A DNA stretch of 64,000 bases from assembly GCF_032854445.1 (NCBI RefSeq), contig NC_088303.1:27041501-27105500 (forward strand), in the 5' to 3' direction. The position numbers and the translations under genes were made by a program. Below the pieces are notes generated by a model that did not search any database, had not been told where the DNA came from, and saw only the letters and a list, made by a program, of their open reading frames with translations. Positions 1 through 12,300 of the stretch are shown piece by piece. Source of the stretch: Liolophura sinensis. Its lineage: Eukaryota; Mollusca; Polyplacophora; Chitonida; Chitonidae. Every line of letters starts with the position of its first letter. The stretch's first letter is position 1.

Positions 1-845
1 CTACCAGCAGCGCATGGCTGGCATGCTAAGACTCGAGTATCATTGTCAGATAGCAGTTTCGTGTGGGCATATTTACATGTACAGAACGGACCATACGTGA
101 TGAGATAAACAAAAACAATGGTCACTTATGCCGATGGCACGGCATTTGAGGACTAGGATACAGTGAATAATTAAAGTGGGTTCTAAATATTTACGAATCC
201 TTTTTGCCCTCTAAAATTATGCTTGAGCGTATGTCAAGTTTCATATGTCCTGAAGACATAAAATGTGGATAATTAAATGTGTTAAATTGTGTTTAACTGC
301 CGAAGTTAAAGTCCAAGATTTCAGTCATTGTATTACCAAAATGCGTGGATATTTTGGCGGTGTAGCTTATGTCAAGCTTTTTTTGGATAAGAAATGGAAT
401 TTTCAACAAGCTATTTGAAACAGTAGTTGCACCAGAGTTTTCATTAAAACCAAATGCGCGATGCGTGAATTTGATTATGGCTTTACTATGAAAGCAGCTT
501 CTGTGTTTGAAACGTCCAAAGAAAATTGTTTTTATCCGTCAGTAAGACTTTATGACATATCGGCTGTATAATTCATTATTATTTGCCGCAAAGTATAGAA
601 TCATTAAAATCAAAAAGAAAAGGTTTTGTTCCTACGCTAAATAGTGAAAGAACAAGTGACATGTATACAAGGTGATTAAGACAGCACGTCCCTGGTTACT
701 AATGAATCAAATACCAGGAAAGAATATTAGGCCCATAGCCTTTGATAACTGGAAATAACTGTTGTCAAGGAATGTTTTCAACCTTTTCATGTTGTTATGA
801 AGGTATTCCTACAGTATATTCAGGGCAAAAATGTTAGAATGTGGG
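1..845. other. Unassigned AT-rich DNA
   Basis: No open frame, tRNA, SINE or tandem repeat stands out here. Its right edge runs into the first inverted copy of the long repeat unit and it may be more of that copy, but I could not align it by eye to the equivalent parts of the other copies. Confidence 0.4.
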
Positions 846-2354
846 CCCTGTTCGGCACCGATCAGATTGGCTTGGAGGAAAGCTATACAATTTTCTTCCA
901 GATAAGCACTGAGCCGGATTATTGCACACCGTTGCTGAAAATGTAAACACCATTATATCTCCTCCTTTCACTGTTATCATTACTTTTGCTGGTAATACAC
1001 ACCATACATGTGGATCTCTTCTCGGGAAAACCCGTCATCAATCCTGGCAAAATAACGTTTGAAATTAGATTAGATGCCAAATTAAATTCTACTGCAAGGG
1101 TTAAAACAAGACCTTTAATGAGTAACAAAAAGAAGTTAGTATGTTTTTCATGGTGATAATTATACATATAAGGATAATGGTATTGTTAATTTTAAGCGTC
1201 AGAACGCAATTCCTTGCGTACCTGAAACACTTTGACGTAATTTGTTTTGTGTAAAATGTTATTATTATTTTGAGTAAGTAAACCCAGTTATTACACAGTT
1301 ATTTGTTTGAATGTCGAGTTCCAAATATACGTGCGAGTATGTTGAACAAACAATGCCAAATTATAAAACTGCCAACTTGTTGTGGTACAGCAAAATGTTT
1401 TCGCAATATTGACAAGAGAAACGCGATGGAGAATACGCAGATCAACGTCTACCTTTCTACAAATAACATGTACGAGCTCTAACCAAATAGTGTCCCGACG
1501 AGAGCTTTTCCATTACTCCAGGATATTAACCTTTGATAGTTAATCCGATACCTCATAAGGGATGGGTATGTCTAGTGGGCTCTTCCCAGAACCTATCATG
1601 ATACAGTCTTTTCTCTTTTCTACGTAAAATAATGTTTTAATATGCCTAAAATAATAAAATCTGTTCCCATCAAACGAATATAAATCTTGATTGAATAATT
1701 ACGACATTTTAACAAACTACTTTGGCGTCAAGCATGGAACAGTTGGTCGAAACATATGTATAGTGTTTGGACTTTTATGTCCAAGGCTGAATTGATCCTT
1801 TCCAAAAATTTAAGAAATCTTATTTTGATCCAGCTGATGAATTAAATACTTCCGATTATGAAAATTACACTGTGATTCATCATTCAAATTGACCAGTTAA
1901 ATGTATTTTCGAAGTACTTTGTTTTCCCAGTGCTTGAGAGGTACACGTATTAGAAAAATCTGCACCAGCATAAGATTAACACCTTCCATGGATCTCAGGA
2001 AAATTGAATGGTTCATGGGATAAAAACAATCGACCCATTATTCCGTTGAATACGATTAAGGGCCTCTGACAGACATAGCAAGTTCTTTTGCGGGGTCTCT
2101 TGTCTCAACCTGACACTAATTTTGCCCCCTATTCCTTGCAGATTCTGAATATATAAGCAGATTCTTAAGTGACGACCCAATTATACCAAACTATGAACAC
2201 TTTGAGCAACACGTCTCACCATTACATCATATATAAGATAAGCACTATAATGATTCTATATGAAAGATGATGAAATGTCTAAACCAGAGAAAACAAGAAA
2301 GAAGGGCTTTGAAAAGATCCTTAGAAGTGACGTTATAAGTTTTTTTTATACAAA

Positions 2355-2687
2355 ATGTACGTTTATAGTCCATACAATGTCCATGGTACCTTGCTACGAT
2401 ACCAGAATGGTATAATTTACAAACGCGTATTTATATCAAAAAGCACCTCTCACACATTTTGTAAATATCAAACAGTGGCTACTAAACAGCGAACTATTGT
2501 AGCAACATATACACAGATAAGTACATGGCTGAATTATCAGGTAAATTGGGTGGAGCAGATATTCCGTTCACTGTCCAAACGTAGTCACCAAGCCTTTCCT
2601 TATTTTAGAGATGATGTGACGAATAAGCCCCGATACCAGCGACTAAATGTTGACTTAGCGAGTGAGACCAATCCGACAGATATGTAA
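2355..2687 (+). other. Block Q open frame, copy in Z
   Basis: An open frame of 110 codons lies in a block found five times in the window. The predicted peptide shares a scattered pattern with the other copies: HTFCKYQ, then TKQRTIV, then a C-terminal part with HQAFPYFRDD. The others have HIFCxYQ, TKQR and RQACPCFRDN. I recognise no protein family. The frame may simply be open by chance in an AT-rich repeat, so it is listed as an ORF-like segment rather than a gene. Confidence 0.25.
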
Positions 2688-2790
2688 ATGATCATCTTTT
2701 AAGACATATCGGAACACAAAAATATGGGAATTAGCTTGAAAACGTCGTGGCACTGGGACATTTTTCAGACATTATTTAAGAAATGAAATG

Positions 2791-2892
2791 TAGTTTGCCA
2801 TGTTCAAATCAGTGACGGCCTCCCGAGTTCTCAAACAGTGGACGACTCCCGTCTGTTGTGCATTACCTTCGTGATTTGAACATGGTAAACTA
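2791..2892. repeat. 102-bp foldback repeat
   Basis: The 21-bp arms at 2791-2811 and 2872-2892 are reverse complements with one mismatch (TAGTTTGCCATG... against ...CATGGTAAACTA). The spacer of 60 bp is more GC-rich than its surroundings. This could be a small foldback MITE or a transcribed hairpin. No target-site duplication is obvious. Confidence 0.6.
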
Positions 2893-3699
2893 CCCTTGAC
2901 TTCTACCTAGATTCTTGTTATTTTATTCCACCTCCTCATATTTCATACACATGATAAGCGCCTATTCGCTACAGTATGTCGGTAATAGTAAATATTTCAC
3001 CTTTAAACTTAACAGCCCGGCCAATTATATGTACTTTCATTTTGCCTTTGTTCTCTGAAAATGTGAGCTATCAAATTTTGAAGAAAACAGACGTTCCCAC
3101 TGTACAGCCCAGCACCCTATTTTATTAGCGAAATTGAACCGTCCCAGCGTCCATGACGAGGGCGGCAACTGCGTGTAGGTTATCAATTTAAGCATGCTTC
3201 GCTCACCAATCCTTTTAGTGTAAAAGTTTTTGGAGGTATCTTAGAATATCCAATCGATTACTTATACGATCGTAAACAATTTCATGTGCACATGAGAAAT
3301 TGCATGGCATCAGCTCAGGGGTTTCTTAACACGAACAAGTGAACATAACTTGAACAAGCCGTTGTAAAGTAGTGACAAAAAAGCTGACAAAATTCAAATA
3401 ACCGAATACATCATGCACAAACCAGAAGAGATAATCGGTTGATACGTCAAAGCACAGCTCTAATGGTTTGTCCTCAAAGTTTTTGTATGCCTACTCGCGA
3501 TAATTTTATCACGTGATAGTTGTCGCGTCCTTACACACCTTAAAAGATGGTCAGATTGTACAGGTATACAACATGTGTTTAGTGGTGAAGCGCAGGATTC
3601 AGGAGGATTACCGATGGCAATGAGGCCGACTTGATAAATATGTGATCAGTTTCGGCCATGTGTATAACTTAAAGGCAGACAGAAAACTGTGGGTTTCCA

Positions 3700-3741
3700 G
3701 CTTTTAAGACACATCGGACAGCTTTTAAGACACATCGGAAC
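3700..3741. repeat. 21-bp tandem duplication
   Basis: The 21-bp unit AGCTTTTAAGACACATCGGA(C/A) occurs twice head to tail. A single related copy lies at about 2694-2715 in the same repeat copy, so the doubling is local. Confidence 0.75.
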
Positions 3742-3760
3742 ACAAAAATATATGGGAATA

Positions 3761-3848
3761 TGCTCTGCCCGGTTTCCTCCTACAATAATGCTGGCCGCCA
3801 TCATATAAATGAAATACTCTTGAGTATGGTGTAAAACACCATTCAAAG
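3761..3848 (+). mobile_element. SINE fragment, 3' part
   Basis: This is the 3' end of the tRNA-derived SINE. It runs from the GCTCTGCCCGGTTTCCTCC segment through the AATGCTGGCCGCC and CTTGAGTAT motifs to the GTAAAACACC tail. The tRNA-like head and middle are missing. Confidence 0.75.
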
Positions 3849-4924
3849 AATGTAATAAATTAAACACTAACGAGTTACTTCTTTGCTCGAATGGTTTCGA
3901 TGAGGTCACCTTTTTATTCTGTCTCCTTTTTTTGTTTTGATAAATTCTACATACATGTATACATGACATTTATACCATCAGGCGTATTACTAATGCACCA
4001 TTGCATCCAGAGGGGATGTCATAATGTAAAACTCTTCTCATATCATGTCATGTGGACGAGACAATTTTCGCGCTGCTGTATTCAAAACCAAAGGGGTATA
4101 TCTGATGGATAGACTGTTACACTGTGCGTACATTAAGGTTACCCCAGGGCATTAACGTCAACTCATGGGCAAGGATGTTTGCTGCCGTAGGTTATCAAAT
4201 CAGTTGTTAGACGTAAAGGTTCATTTTTCGATATCCACCATTCATACCTAAATTGAATATTTAAAAACAAGAATAAAATCTACAACTAAATGTTTGAACG
4301 TATGTGCCTATCCCAAAATGTGTGGGAAAATAAAATATTACAAATGCCTTCTGGTATAATGCAAACACATTCTTTTGGAAATAATATATTATGTAATAAA
4401 GTGATACGCCATAATCTGCATGCTGAAGACAGCCCATTGTAGTATTAGGGCACCGAAATGTTGTTAACTGATAAACCCAGGTTAACGTTCTGTTTACACA
4501 CTCACTCCTTTGTTATTTTAGCAGTTTTCCACAGGTAAGCACATTGATCTATGTATTGTATGTTATGTATAGATTTACGTCACTGTTGTTTATGCACACC
4601 TACATATAGTTTTATACACATACAAATGAGCTGTTAGCATGCAGACATTAGTTCGAAAACGGCTGTGTCCTGTTAAGTTCCGTACAGCAAATGAGGTTTA
4701 TCGCTGGAAGAAACGATATTCCATGTATGTAATTTTGTTTCACTTCCACGCACCTGCATTTCAGTGGCAAAGGATCACACCTCACGCTGGTTGCTTAATG
4801 GATGGAGGTAAGCCAGAAGTAAGGACAGGACTTAATACCGGCTAGTGAGATGCCAGTTATATGAAGATGTCATGTTACATAGTTTAAGGGCGGTTGAAGA
4901 AATGATGAAGGCGGCCGAAGTCAT

Positions 4925-5420
4925 GTTAGACAGAGCCGCAGTTTTTACCACAAACCGATAATTAATGGGAAGGCCACATCTAGCAAGGAACCACACCTAA
5001 TAATAAAATCTTCGACATCTGTACGAGTCGGTGCAGAAACCACTGTGACTGTCTTCGACACCCACGTGACTTCATATAGAACTTTATAAAGTCTTCTTAG
5101 GGCTTTGAACTTTAAAGTGCATTGCCGTTGGTGCTTTGCAGTGAGAAATCCTTCTCCAATGTCCACGATGGGTTTATATATGAGTTTAAAGGTGAATGAT
5201 GTAATCTTAGAAGGGACGTTTCTACCACAAACACACATAATAACGATAATATAGTAAAACTCTTCGATACCTGAACGACACTGTACAGAAACCATTGAAA
5301 GTGTCTTCGACACCACCTCATTTCAGACAGAACTTTATAAATTCTCCGTAGGGTTTAAACTTTAGGTTGCAAAAACCACCGGTGCGAAAATCCTTCTCTT
5401 GTGTCCACGGTCGGTTTGTA
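4925..5420. repeat. ~250-bp tandem duplication
   Basis: Two diverged units lie head to tail, offset by about 251 bp. Shared landmarks are ACCACAAAC, AATAATAAAATCTTCGA or its variant, GTCTTCGACACC, AGAACTTTATAAA, and the ATCCTTCTC(C/T) end with TGTCCACG. The equivalent region of copy B (37130-37440) appears to hold one unit. Confidence 0.6.
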
Positions 5421-6119
5421 TATCAATGGAAGAAAACACGAAGAACACACCGGAGATTGTTATAGGAGTTTGTGCAAGCTTAGGGAATCAATTGAAACAC
5501 GGTCAATACGTCATTACCTATGTAACCCTGATACGGGCTGAAATGATAGTTAAACTTTTTGATCGCACAATGGCGCTAAGTCTCTAGTTAATTCTTTGGC
5601 AAAGGCCATAGAATATCAACAAATCAACGGGATAAGCCTCTCGCTATCACCTGTGTTTAACACAATATTGATCTCTCCATTTCCTATTTCCGAACTGGAC
5701 TCGTCTGATGAAATTCAGTTGTCGCCGTTTCATGTCGACATTCAGTGAGGAAGAGCACTTAAACGCATATAATGAAACCTTGGTTATCACTTGATACTCC
5801 GTCACAGAAAGATCGAATGCGACAGACGTTAAAGGGAAGACGGATAATACTTGTAAATGCCCACAGTGTTCAATTGAACAGTGAACAAATGAAGTAATCA
5901 GGCACGTAATTAACGTTTTGTGCATCTTGTGACGACTCATAAGAGAGCTATACTCCGTTAAACATAAATAAAATGGAATCATTAAAGAGTATGTACACGC
6001 TAATTGTATAGATGAAACTGGGTTTTCGTCCGCACTAAAAGCTGTTTCTATACGTCTGTACAAAGTTATAATGCTACACCAGTTTGAAGTAAAATGGCCG
6101 GTATGGCAATTATCCAACT

Positions 6120-6755
6120 AGACATTTTAAACCCTAGAAAGAGTCGCAAAATTAATGCACTACTTTCTACTAATGTTTCTGCTACCGAAAATGTACAAAG
6201 ATCTTATCTGAGACTGCAAAGGGGACAAAACTAACGTCGCAGATCATATACTGAACAAATGGATTAGCAAAAATAGATCATAGAATTTAACAAACCTCTG
6301 CATGGGTTTATTTTCCATAAATTCTGTTACCTTCTCATGTTAACAGCTGGAATTTATTTACTCAAGTCAATTTGAGAGCAGTCATATTTACTGCCATTCA
6401 CTGTGAAGGTTTCTGTTGGGTTTGGAGAAATCGGCTTTCATGCCATTCGACATTAGTGATTTATACCCCATTTTCTGTACAGAGCACTTTGTGAGCTTGT
6501 GTTTTGTCACATCCTATTTCTTGAAGGCGTAATTTTTGAACTTGTATCGCTCATAGTCTCTTTGTGCCATCAGGTACATTTCATCCCAGTTTACTTTGAA
6601 AGCAACTTTGTTACAGTTCGACATCGCGGGCGCTACTGTTAACCCAGCCGCCCTGAGAAGTTACACATTCACACAGACAGTTGGGGAATAAACCCCTTAT
6701 CGGACTATCATCCGTAGATTGAGGAATCTATCTTAACCGTAGATTGTATTGTTAC
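6120..6755. other. Unassigned DNA between Z and a SINE
   Basis: I see no convincing gene or repeat. By position it should hold the inverted end of copy Z (the R block), but I could not align it by eye. It ends in a run of G at 6755-6765 next to a SINE. Confidence 0.35.
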
Positions 6756-7015
6756 GGGGGGGGGGCGGCGGGCTCAGTAGGTTAGCGCGCTAGCTCGGCG
6801 TCATGATCAAAGAGCTTCTCACTAATGCGGTCGCTTTGAGTTCAAGTCCAGCTCATGTTGGCTTCCTCTCCGGCTGTACGTGGGATGGTCCTACAGCAAC
6901 CTGCGGATGGTCGTGGGTTTCCACCAGGCTCTGCCCGGTTTCCTCCCACCATAATGCTGACCGCCGTCGTATAAGTGAAATATTCATGAGTACATGAGTA
7001 CAGCGTAAAACACCA

Positions 7016-7019
<4 letters not shown>
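6756..7019 (+). mobile_element. tRNA-derived SINE, near full length
   Basis: The head begins in a G-rich run followed by GGCTCAGTAGGTTAGCGCGC (box A region). A B-box-like GAGTTCAAGTCC follows, then the SINE middle and the GTAAAACACCAAACAA 3' end. The tail includes a duplicated ATGAGTAC. Instead of a poly-A or TTTA tail it runs straight into an (AT)n microsatellite. Confidence 0.85.

Positions 7020-7099
<80 letters not shown>
7020..7099. repeat. (AT)40 microsatellite
   Basis: About 80 bp of uninterrupted AT dinucleotides directly abut the SINE 3' tail, so the array probably grew from the SINE tail. Confidence 0.95.
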
Positions 7100-7100
<1 letters not shown>

Positions 7101-7340
7101 GAGGACTGACGCCACTTTGGAAGCCGGAATACTCAATCCGGATCCGGATGCTGTAAGATACGATATATATTTGTAAGTATTTACATTGTTTTGTATATTA
7201 TTGTCAGTTGTATTTTTTGTCTATTTTATTGAACTTATTCAAGCATCTTCGTGTTTCTTTGTTTGATTTTGTGTAAGGCCTATTGCTGATCTTAGAGTTA
7301 AACAAGCCAGTCGTATCTCAGTTTTACTTTATGATAGTGG
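7100..7340. other. Unassigned spacer between inverted copies
   Basis: Nothing recognisable apart from a short CCGGATCCGGAT stretch at about 7138. The long repeat unit resumes at about 7340. Confidence 0.4.
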
Positions 7341-7789
7341 TACCCTTACAACACCTATCTAAATACGGCCCCTCCTTTAAATGGACAGTTATCAGTTGAA
7401 CGGGCACGCGAGTGGATTTCTCTCAGGTCCTATTTTTCCGAGCATAGACAACTTCTCTATTCCAGACGCATTTGTTAATAACGTAAAGTATTCCATTACT
7501 TGGTGGGATATAGTAAAGTGTCAAGGGATAGCTGGAGAGTCGTGGGTCTGCTGCATTTATTGAGTTGGCTAAGACGCCTGGAATAAGTTTCTCATGGCTT
7601 AGACGATGCCAATTGATCACAAATGGTCGAGACCCAGTTCCATGAAAGATAAGAAGCCAACAAACGTCTGACTGGTGTTCTTTTTTCGATTGTGATCAGA
7701 GATATCAAAGTGTCTGATGTCTGGGAGATTAGTGTCAGAGTACGTGGGCAGGTTTATAAATTAAGACAATTCTATATCATGGTATCATA

Positions 7790-7815
7790 CACTCTTCAAA
7801 AAAAGAAACGCAAAA
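7790..7815. repeat. Tc1 terminal inverted repeat, left
   Basis: Reads CACTCTTC, seven A, GAAACGCAAAA. It pairs with the reverse complement of 9289-9315 and is preceded by the TA target duplication. Confidence 0.9.
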
Positions 7816-7981
7816 CCCAAATATCAATGTAAATTTGATGTTATTCAAGGACGTGTAGATCAGCGGAAAACAAAGATACATGAATGAAATTTTGTGGAGC
7901 AATGCATTGCTATGTTGTCCATATTTCATGAGAATAACAGTCATCACAATCATTACTGCTGTCCACCAGGTGGTGTTGAAG

Positions 7982-8988
7982 TCAGTACCTCGAATGACCA
8001 CCTCCAGCTGCTACACCTGCCCGACACCTCCTGGGTACAGATCGAATCAGTCGTTGGATGTTTTGTTGTGGAATCCTTCTCCATTCCTCCTGCAGCATGT
8101 GGAACAACTGTTGAAGATTCTGTGGAGGAATACGACGTCGACGCACCCGTCTATCGATCTGATCCCAAAGGTGTTCGATTGGGTTTAGATCCGGGGATTT
8201 GGAGGGCCAGGGAAGGGTATTGATGTTGTTATTGGCCAGGTAGTCCACGGTGGCACTTGCTGTGTGGGGCCTGGCACTGTCCTGTTGGAAGAGCTGCCGT
8301 TGAAGGTCAACAAGGCAAAGGACGTGCGGGCGGAGAATCTGGTCGATGTATGGATTGGCCGTCAGATTGCCTTGGACAAGCACAAGGTCCGATCTGCGGG
8401 TGTATGAGATCGCTCCCCACACCATAACACTCCTTTCACCGAATCTGTCCACCTGTCTGATGCAGTGAGGAGCAAAACATTTATGACGTCGTCTGTAGAC
8501 ACGGTCTCAACATCACGTCGCCTGAGGAGATAACGGGATTCATTGCTAAACCATATGCGCCTCCAGTTTGCCAGGTTCCATGGCAGCACCGTGGTACACC
8601 ATCTCACTCGTCGACGTCGATGTAGTCGTGTCAAGGAGGGGGCAACTCTTGGACGTTTGGCACGTATTCCTACTTCTCGGAGACGGTTCCCGATTGTCTG
8701 ATCGGACACTCTTCGGGCCCCAAACTGTTCTAGTGCTGTGTCCCGGGCGGTACGATGGCGGTCACGTAGGTGGATTACCCGGATGTACCGATCTTGGGCA
8801 GGTGTGGTGACTCTAGGTCTTCCTGATCTTGGACGGTCATTTGTCAAATTTGTTTTACGAAATCGATCCCACAACCGAGTTATTGTGCTGGGATGAACGT
8901 TGAAGATCCTTGCCACCTCACTCTTTGATTCACCCCCTTGCAATCGTCCAATTGCCAGATTTCGGTCGGCAGCGTTGAGACGTCCCAT
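7982..8988 (-). pseudogene. Tc1-family transposase, frameshifted
   Basis: This is the DD34E-class transposase that would cut and reinsert the surrounding element. The start is taken as the ATG at 8988, giving MGRLNAADRNLAIGRL, because upstream codons do not resemble the family. The N-terminal part shows paired-like helix-turn-helix features (SEVARIFNVHPSTITRLWDR) and an RPRSGRPR linker. The catalytic core starts at WRRIWFSNESR. The usual first catalytic Asp of FSDES is Asn here (codon 8542-8544). The reading frame then shifts near 8500-8515. The C-terminal part, ending at 7982, has MVWGAIS, QQDSARPH (second Asp) and SPDLNPIEHLWD. The spacing from the second Asp to the Glu is 34 residues. The total of about 335 residues matches the family. 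The frameshift and the changed Asp both predict loss of activity. Confidence 0.92.
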
Positions 8989-9288
8989 TTTCGTGTACAG
9001 TACTTGCAAAGATATTGGATAAAATTGTGAGATTCGTTTGGGTCTTTTATAGTCACATGCTGTACTCATGTTTTGCACGTGACAAACAATCATTGTGCCT
9101 GAACTTCATACTGCACGACATCAACGCACATCATAACAATCCTAATTGATAAAACCGTTCAAAATCATTTTTGGTTGCGTTTGGTTAAGAATGATCTTCT
9201 GAAACATTCCAGTAACAATGTGCAACCCTAAAAAACTGTTTGAGTTAACATATGTGTACAAAATTATAAGTATCATTTTTGAATTTCA

Positions 9289-9315
9289 TTTTGCGTTTCT
9301 TTTTTTTGAAGAGTG
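9289..9315. repeat. Tc1 terminal inverted repeat, right
   Basis: Ends TTGAAGAGTG followed by TA. It is the reverse complement of the left repeat with one extra base in the homopolymer run. Confidence 0.9.
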
Positions 9316-12300
9316 TATATGCCTGCCAGCTTTTTATATTGGCAAACGTTGATATTATACACGTGTGTGCAATAATATCGTGTCCGTGAAAGTCCGTCGT
9401 CTGGCTTCTCGACCATGAAAATTAGACGTAATAGTTGTAAGCTGTAACGTGACCACAGCAGATTATAGTCATTTTCATGAGTATATGCACGTTTTTACCT
9501 CCATGTAACAATAAAATAATTGTTGTTCAGAATTTGGCAGAGTTTCTTGTACCAATAGTGTCCAATGCAATTGATATTCTTGTGGCGTAAATCATTTTGT
9601 AATGAGAGTCTAGAATATATCAATCATACTAACCACGCCCTACATGCAACCAAATAACTGATAACGATGGCTGAGTTTTCGCTGAAGCCTAGATTCAAGC
9701 TCAGTGGTATCATTTTTTTCGTTTTAATTTTTCTGCATAGAAAATGGTTAGAATGGTTGAGGTCTATAATTGCGGATGGCTTCCACTCAGACCGGGGTGA
9801 TACTTATTAATAAACAACTTATTAATAATAATAATAAACTTATTAATAATAAAGTTATATAGTTCTCATCCAGAAAATCAACTACCCGGATTACTGCTTA
9901 GCCCGTAATGTAAGCACTATTATATCTCCTTGTCTTACCATCATATTCACTTTCACTGGTAATTCACGCCATATACGTGGATCTCCTTCACGAAAAGTGA
10001 TGTTATCAGTCCTGACGTAAAAAAAAAAAACGTTAGAGGAGGCATACTAAATTAAATGCTGCTATTATGTGTGTCTTGCTTATTATAAAACAAGGCTTTT
10101 AATCAGTTTTAGTCAGTATTTTTCAATGTAACAACAAATACATACACTGATAATCGCTTTTATGTCCGACCCCCGAAGGCGATTCCTGTGTTAAATAAAA
10201 AGAAATAGAAAAAAAAAAGAATAGAAATGAGATAATTTCTACTGTGTATTAGTCTGAGTAAATTGAGTAATTAAACATTTTTGGAATGAGGAATAAACGT
10301 TCGATGAAGCTGAAAAGAAAAACAAGACCTTCTTTTAAAACCGCTAATGTTTTAGGGGAGAACAAAATTATTTTCGCAATTTTGAAAAGGCAAAGATTGC
10401 AAATCCAGAGATCAGCGTCTGTCTTATATTTTCACTATCATCTAAATTTGTGTAAGCTTAAGTTTAATTATAATCAGGTAATTCTTTTCATAATTACTCC
10501 CGTTCTAATACTTAGTGCAATAATGTATTTTCACGAACACAGGTTTTGTCCATGCAACTCTAAAGTATACTAAAGTATAGCACCAATTTCCCCTAAAACT
10601 TTGTGTGTATCTTTTATATCATTTAACCATCTACATGCGTAATAATAATGGCAGTCTGATAATTATTTTTCTGTTCACAGTTATCCCCATCCAGGTACAT
10701 GGCGTAATAAAGCTTTTCATTCACGCGGCGAACTGGACAAGGCACATTTCTTTGACGTGATGTTGTATTCAAAGTTCTATATTTCAGTATGTATATAATG
10801 TTGTCTTTTTATTTATTTTTGAGAGTATAGTGGGAAATAATCTTTAAAGATGCCTCGTCTCGTGATAGAATCAATTAGTCAACATTGCAATTTTGTAAAT
10901 ATCAGTTCTTGTCTGGCTGCAAGAGATACAGATACTGCGCTTCAAAGATACGTTTACGTTTCGTTCAACATCATGCAGTAAAAATGCACTAAAACGTATA
11001 CAAGACCTACAGACTGTCTGTACGCTAGGCTACATACATTCAAGCAAGGGGTTACATGGGTTTACAGTTGTGACACGGAATGCTTAGAAGTGGCCACACA
11101 TATGGACGTTCCGTGTGAAGTTATACAGTAGAAAATTTTCCACAAATCAGGAAATCATCAACGTGTTTTTTGCTCAGCCCAGTGAGAATCACACCCCTTC
11201 ACGTCTTCCCGCGAAGCCACAAACACTGCACATAGAAGCCATGGGCAGCCTTCCCCGTCCTACCGTCTTCTCTCCGCACGCCACCCCAAGCCTGTCGTCG
11301 TCTTCTGTTCAAAAACACAACAATTATGCCTCTCCGCTATCAGGTAGCTGCACAGAAAGTAAATTCCACAAGTTCTGCATCATCATGATTCCTTTTTCAA
11401 CCATCATTCACCGTCTGCAAGTTTTAATCTTCTCTACAACTCAGGCAGTCGTTCAAACTATCGACATGCTGCCGATAAAACTTCCACATGCTGACTGACT
11501 GTACTCGTGACGTCATGAAAGAACATTGTAGCGTTTGATTCGTTCTTGTGTTTCATTGATAAAATTGTATCCTTGCGTCCACATTAGAAGAACAACCGCG
11601 CCTTTATGACAGATATAGTCGTTGTTCGTCACGTTATCAGATCAAATATTTGTCGTTTTTTATTTAAATTAATTATTAGAATTATTAGAATTTTTATTAG
11701 AAAAACTGTGCAAACTGTATGAATCCGCAAAGCGGTTTATACAAAAGTTTGCACAGCGATTTTTTGTTCACACCCCAATGAACAGAAAAAAGTTATAGTC
11801 AATCCTTAAATAAATCGGATTATATCATTAACACCTTTTAACAAACTATCATGAATGGTACACACATGGATATTGTTTGATCTTTTCTGCCTAAGGCTGA
11901 ATTAATGATTTCTAAGAATTTAAGATATCTTGTCTTAATTCAGCTGATGATTTCAACGCTTTCTATGGTGAAAATCACACTGAGCTTCATCAATGAAATG
12001 GACCTGTTAAATGAATTTTTGAATCCTGTCGCTTGGGAGGTATCAGGGTAATATACACCACCACAAGTCTGCCACCGCTCTTCGGTGTTGGAAAAATGTG
12101 GATGGCTCCAAGCTAAACACTTCCCAGTCGATCCATCATTCCGTTGAATACTATTTAGGGCGCCCGTTAGACATAGCAAGCTTTTTGTAGAGTCTCTTGT
12201 CTCCACCGGACACTCATTTTGTCCCAAATGTCTGACCCCTTTAAACGCATAATAAGTCACCTATAAATGAGATACCATGTTTCATTTAAGCAAGACATTC

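Larger units (their letters stand above)
845..6120 (-). repeat. Inverted copy Z of the ~11.5-kb unit
   Basis: Landmarks of the direct copies appear here in reverse order and reverse complement. Bases 845-1150 match 41520-41930 and 15500-15790. Bases 1730-2150 match 40740-40930. Bases 2355-2690 match 39700-40050. Bases 3960-4500 match 38150-38640. Bases 4500-4830 match 37500-37900. Bases 4945-5420 match the 37130-37440 area. Bases 5560-6100 match 36600-36800 and 59800-59980. Identity is clear but low, with many small indels, so this is one of the older copies. No intact gene lies inside. The minus-strand open frame of 156 codons at 5647-6117 is not shared with the other copies and I do not regard it as a gene. 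Confidence 0.75.
7790..9315 (-). mobile_element. Tc1-type DNA transposon
   Basis: The 1526-bp element has near-perfect 26/27-bp terminal inverted repeats beginning CACTCTTCAAAAAAA. They differ by one base in the A run. A TA dinucleotide lies on each side (7788-7789 and 9316-9317), as expected for Tc1/mariner insertion. It carries one transposase reading region on the minus strand. The same repeat block at 42780-42800 and 53030-53045 has an uninterrupted TATCATATAAG, which is the empty site. Confidence 0.93.

Noticed and set aside
5647-6117. Minus-strand open frame of 156 codons
   Set aside because: Lies inside an inverted repeat copy, is not kept in the matching region of B, C or D, and shows no domain or protein-like motif.
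8568-8810. Plus-strand open frame of 80 codons
   Set aside because: It is the antisense shadow of the Tc1 transposase.
11115-11498. Plus-strand open frame of 127 codons in a GC-richer patch
   Set aside because: Ser/Pro/Thr-rich sequence without motif, good start context or splice partner. Its length is compatible with chance. Kept only as a note under copy Z2.
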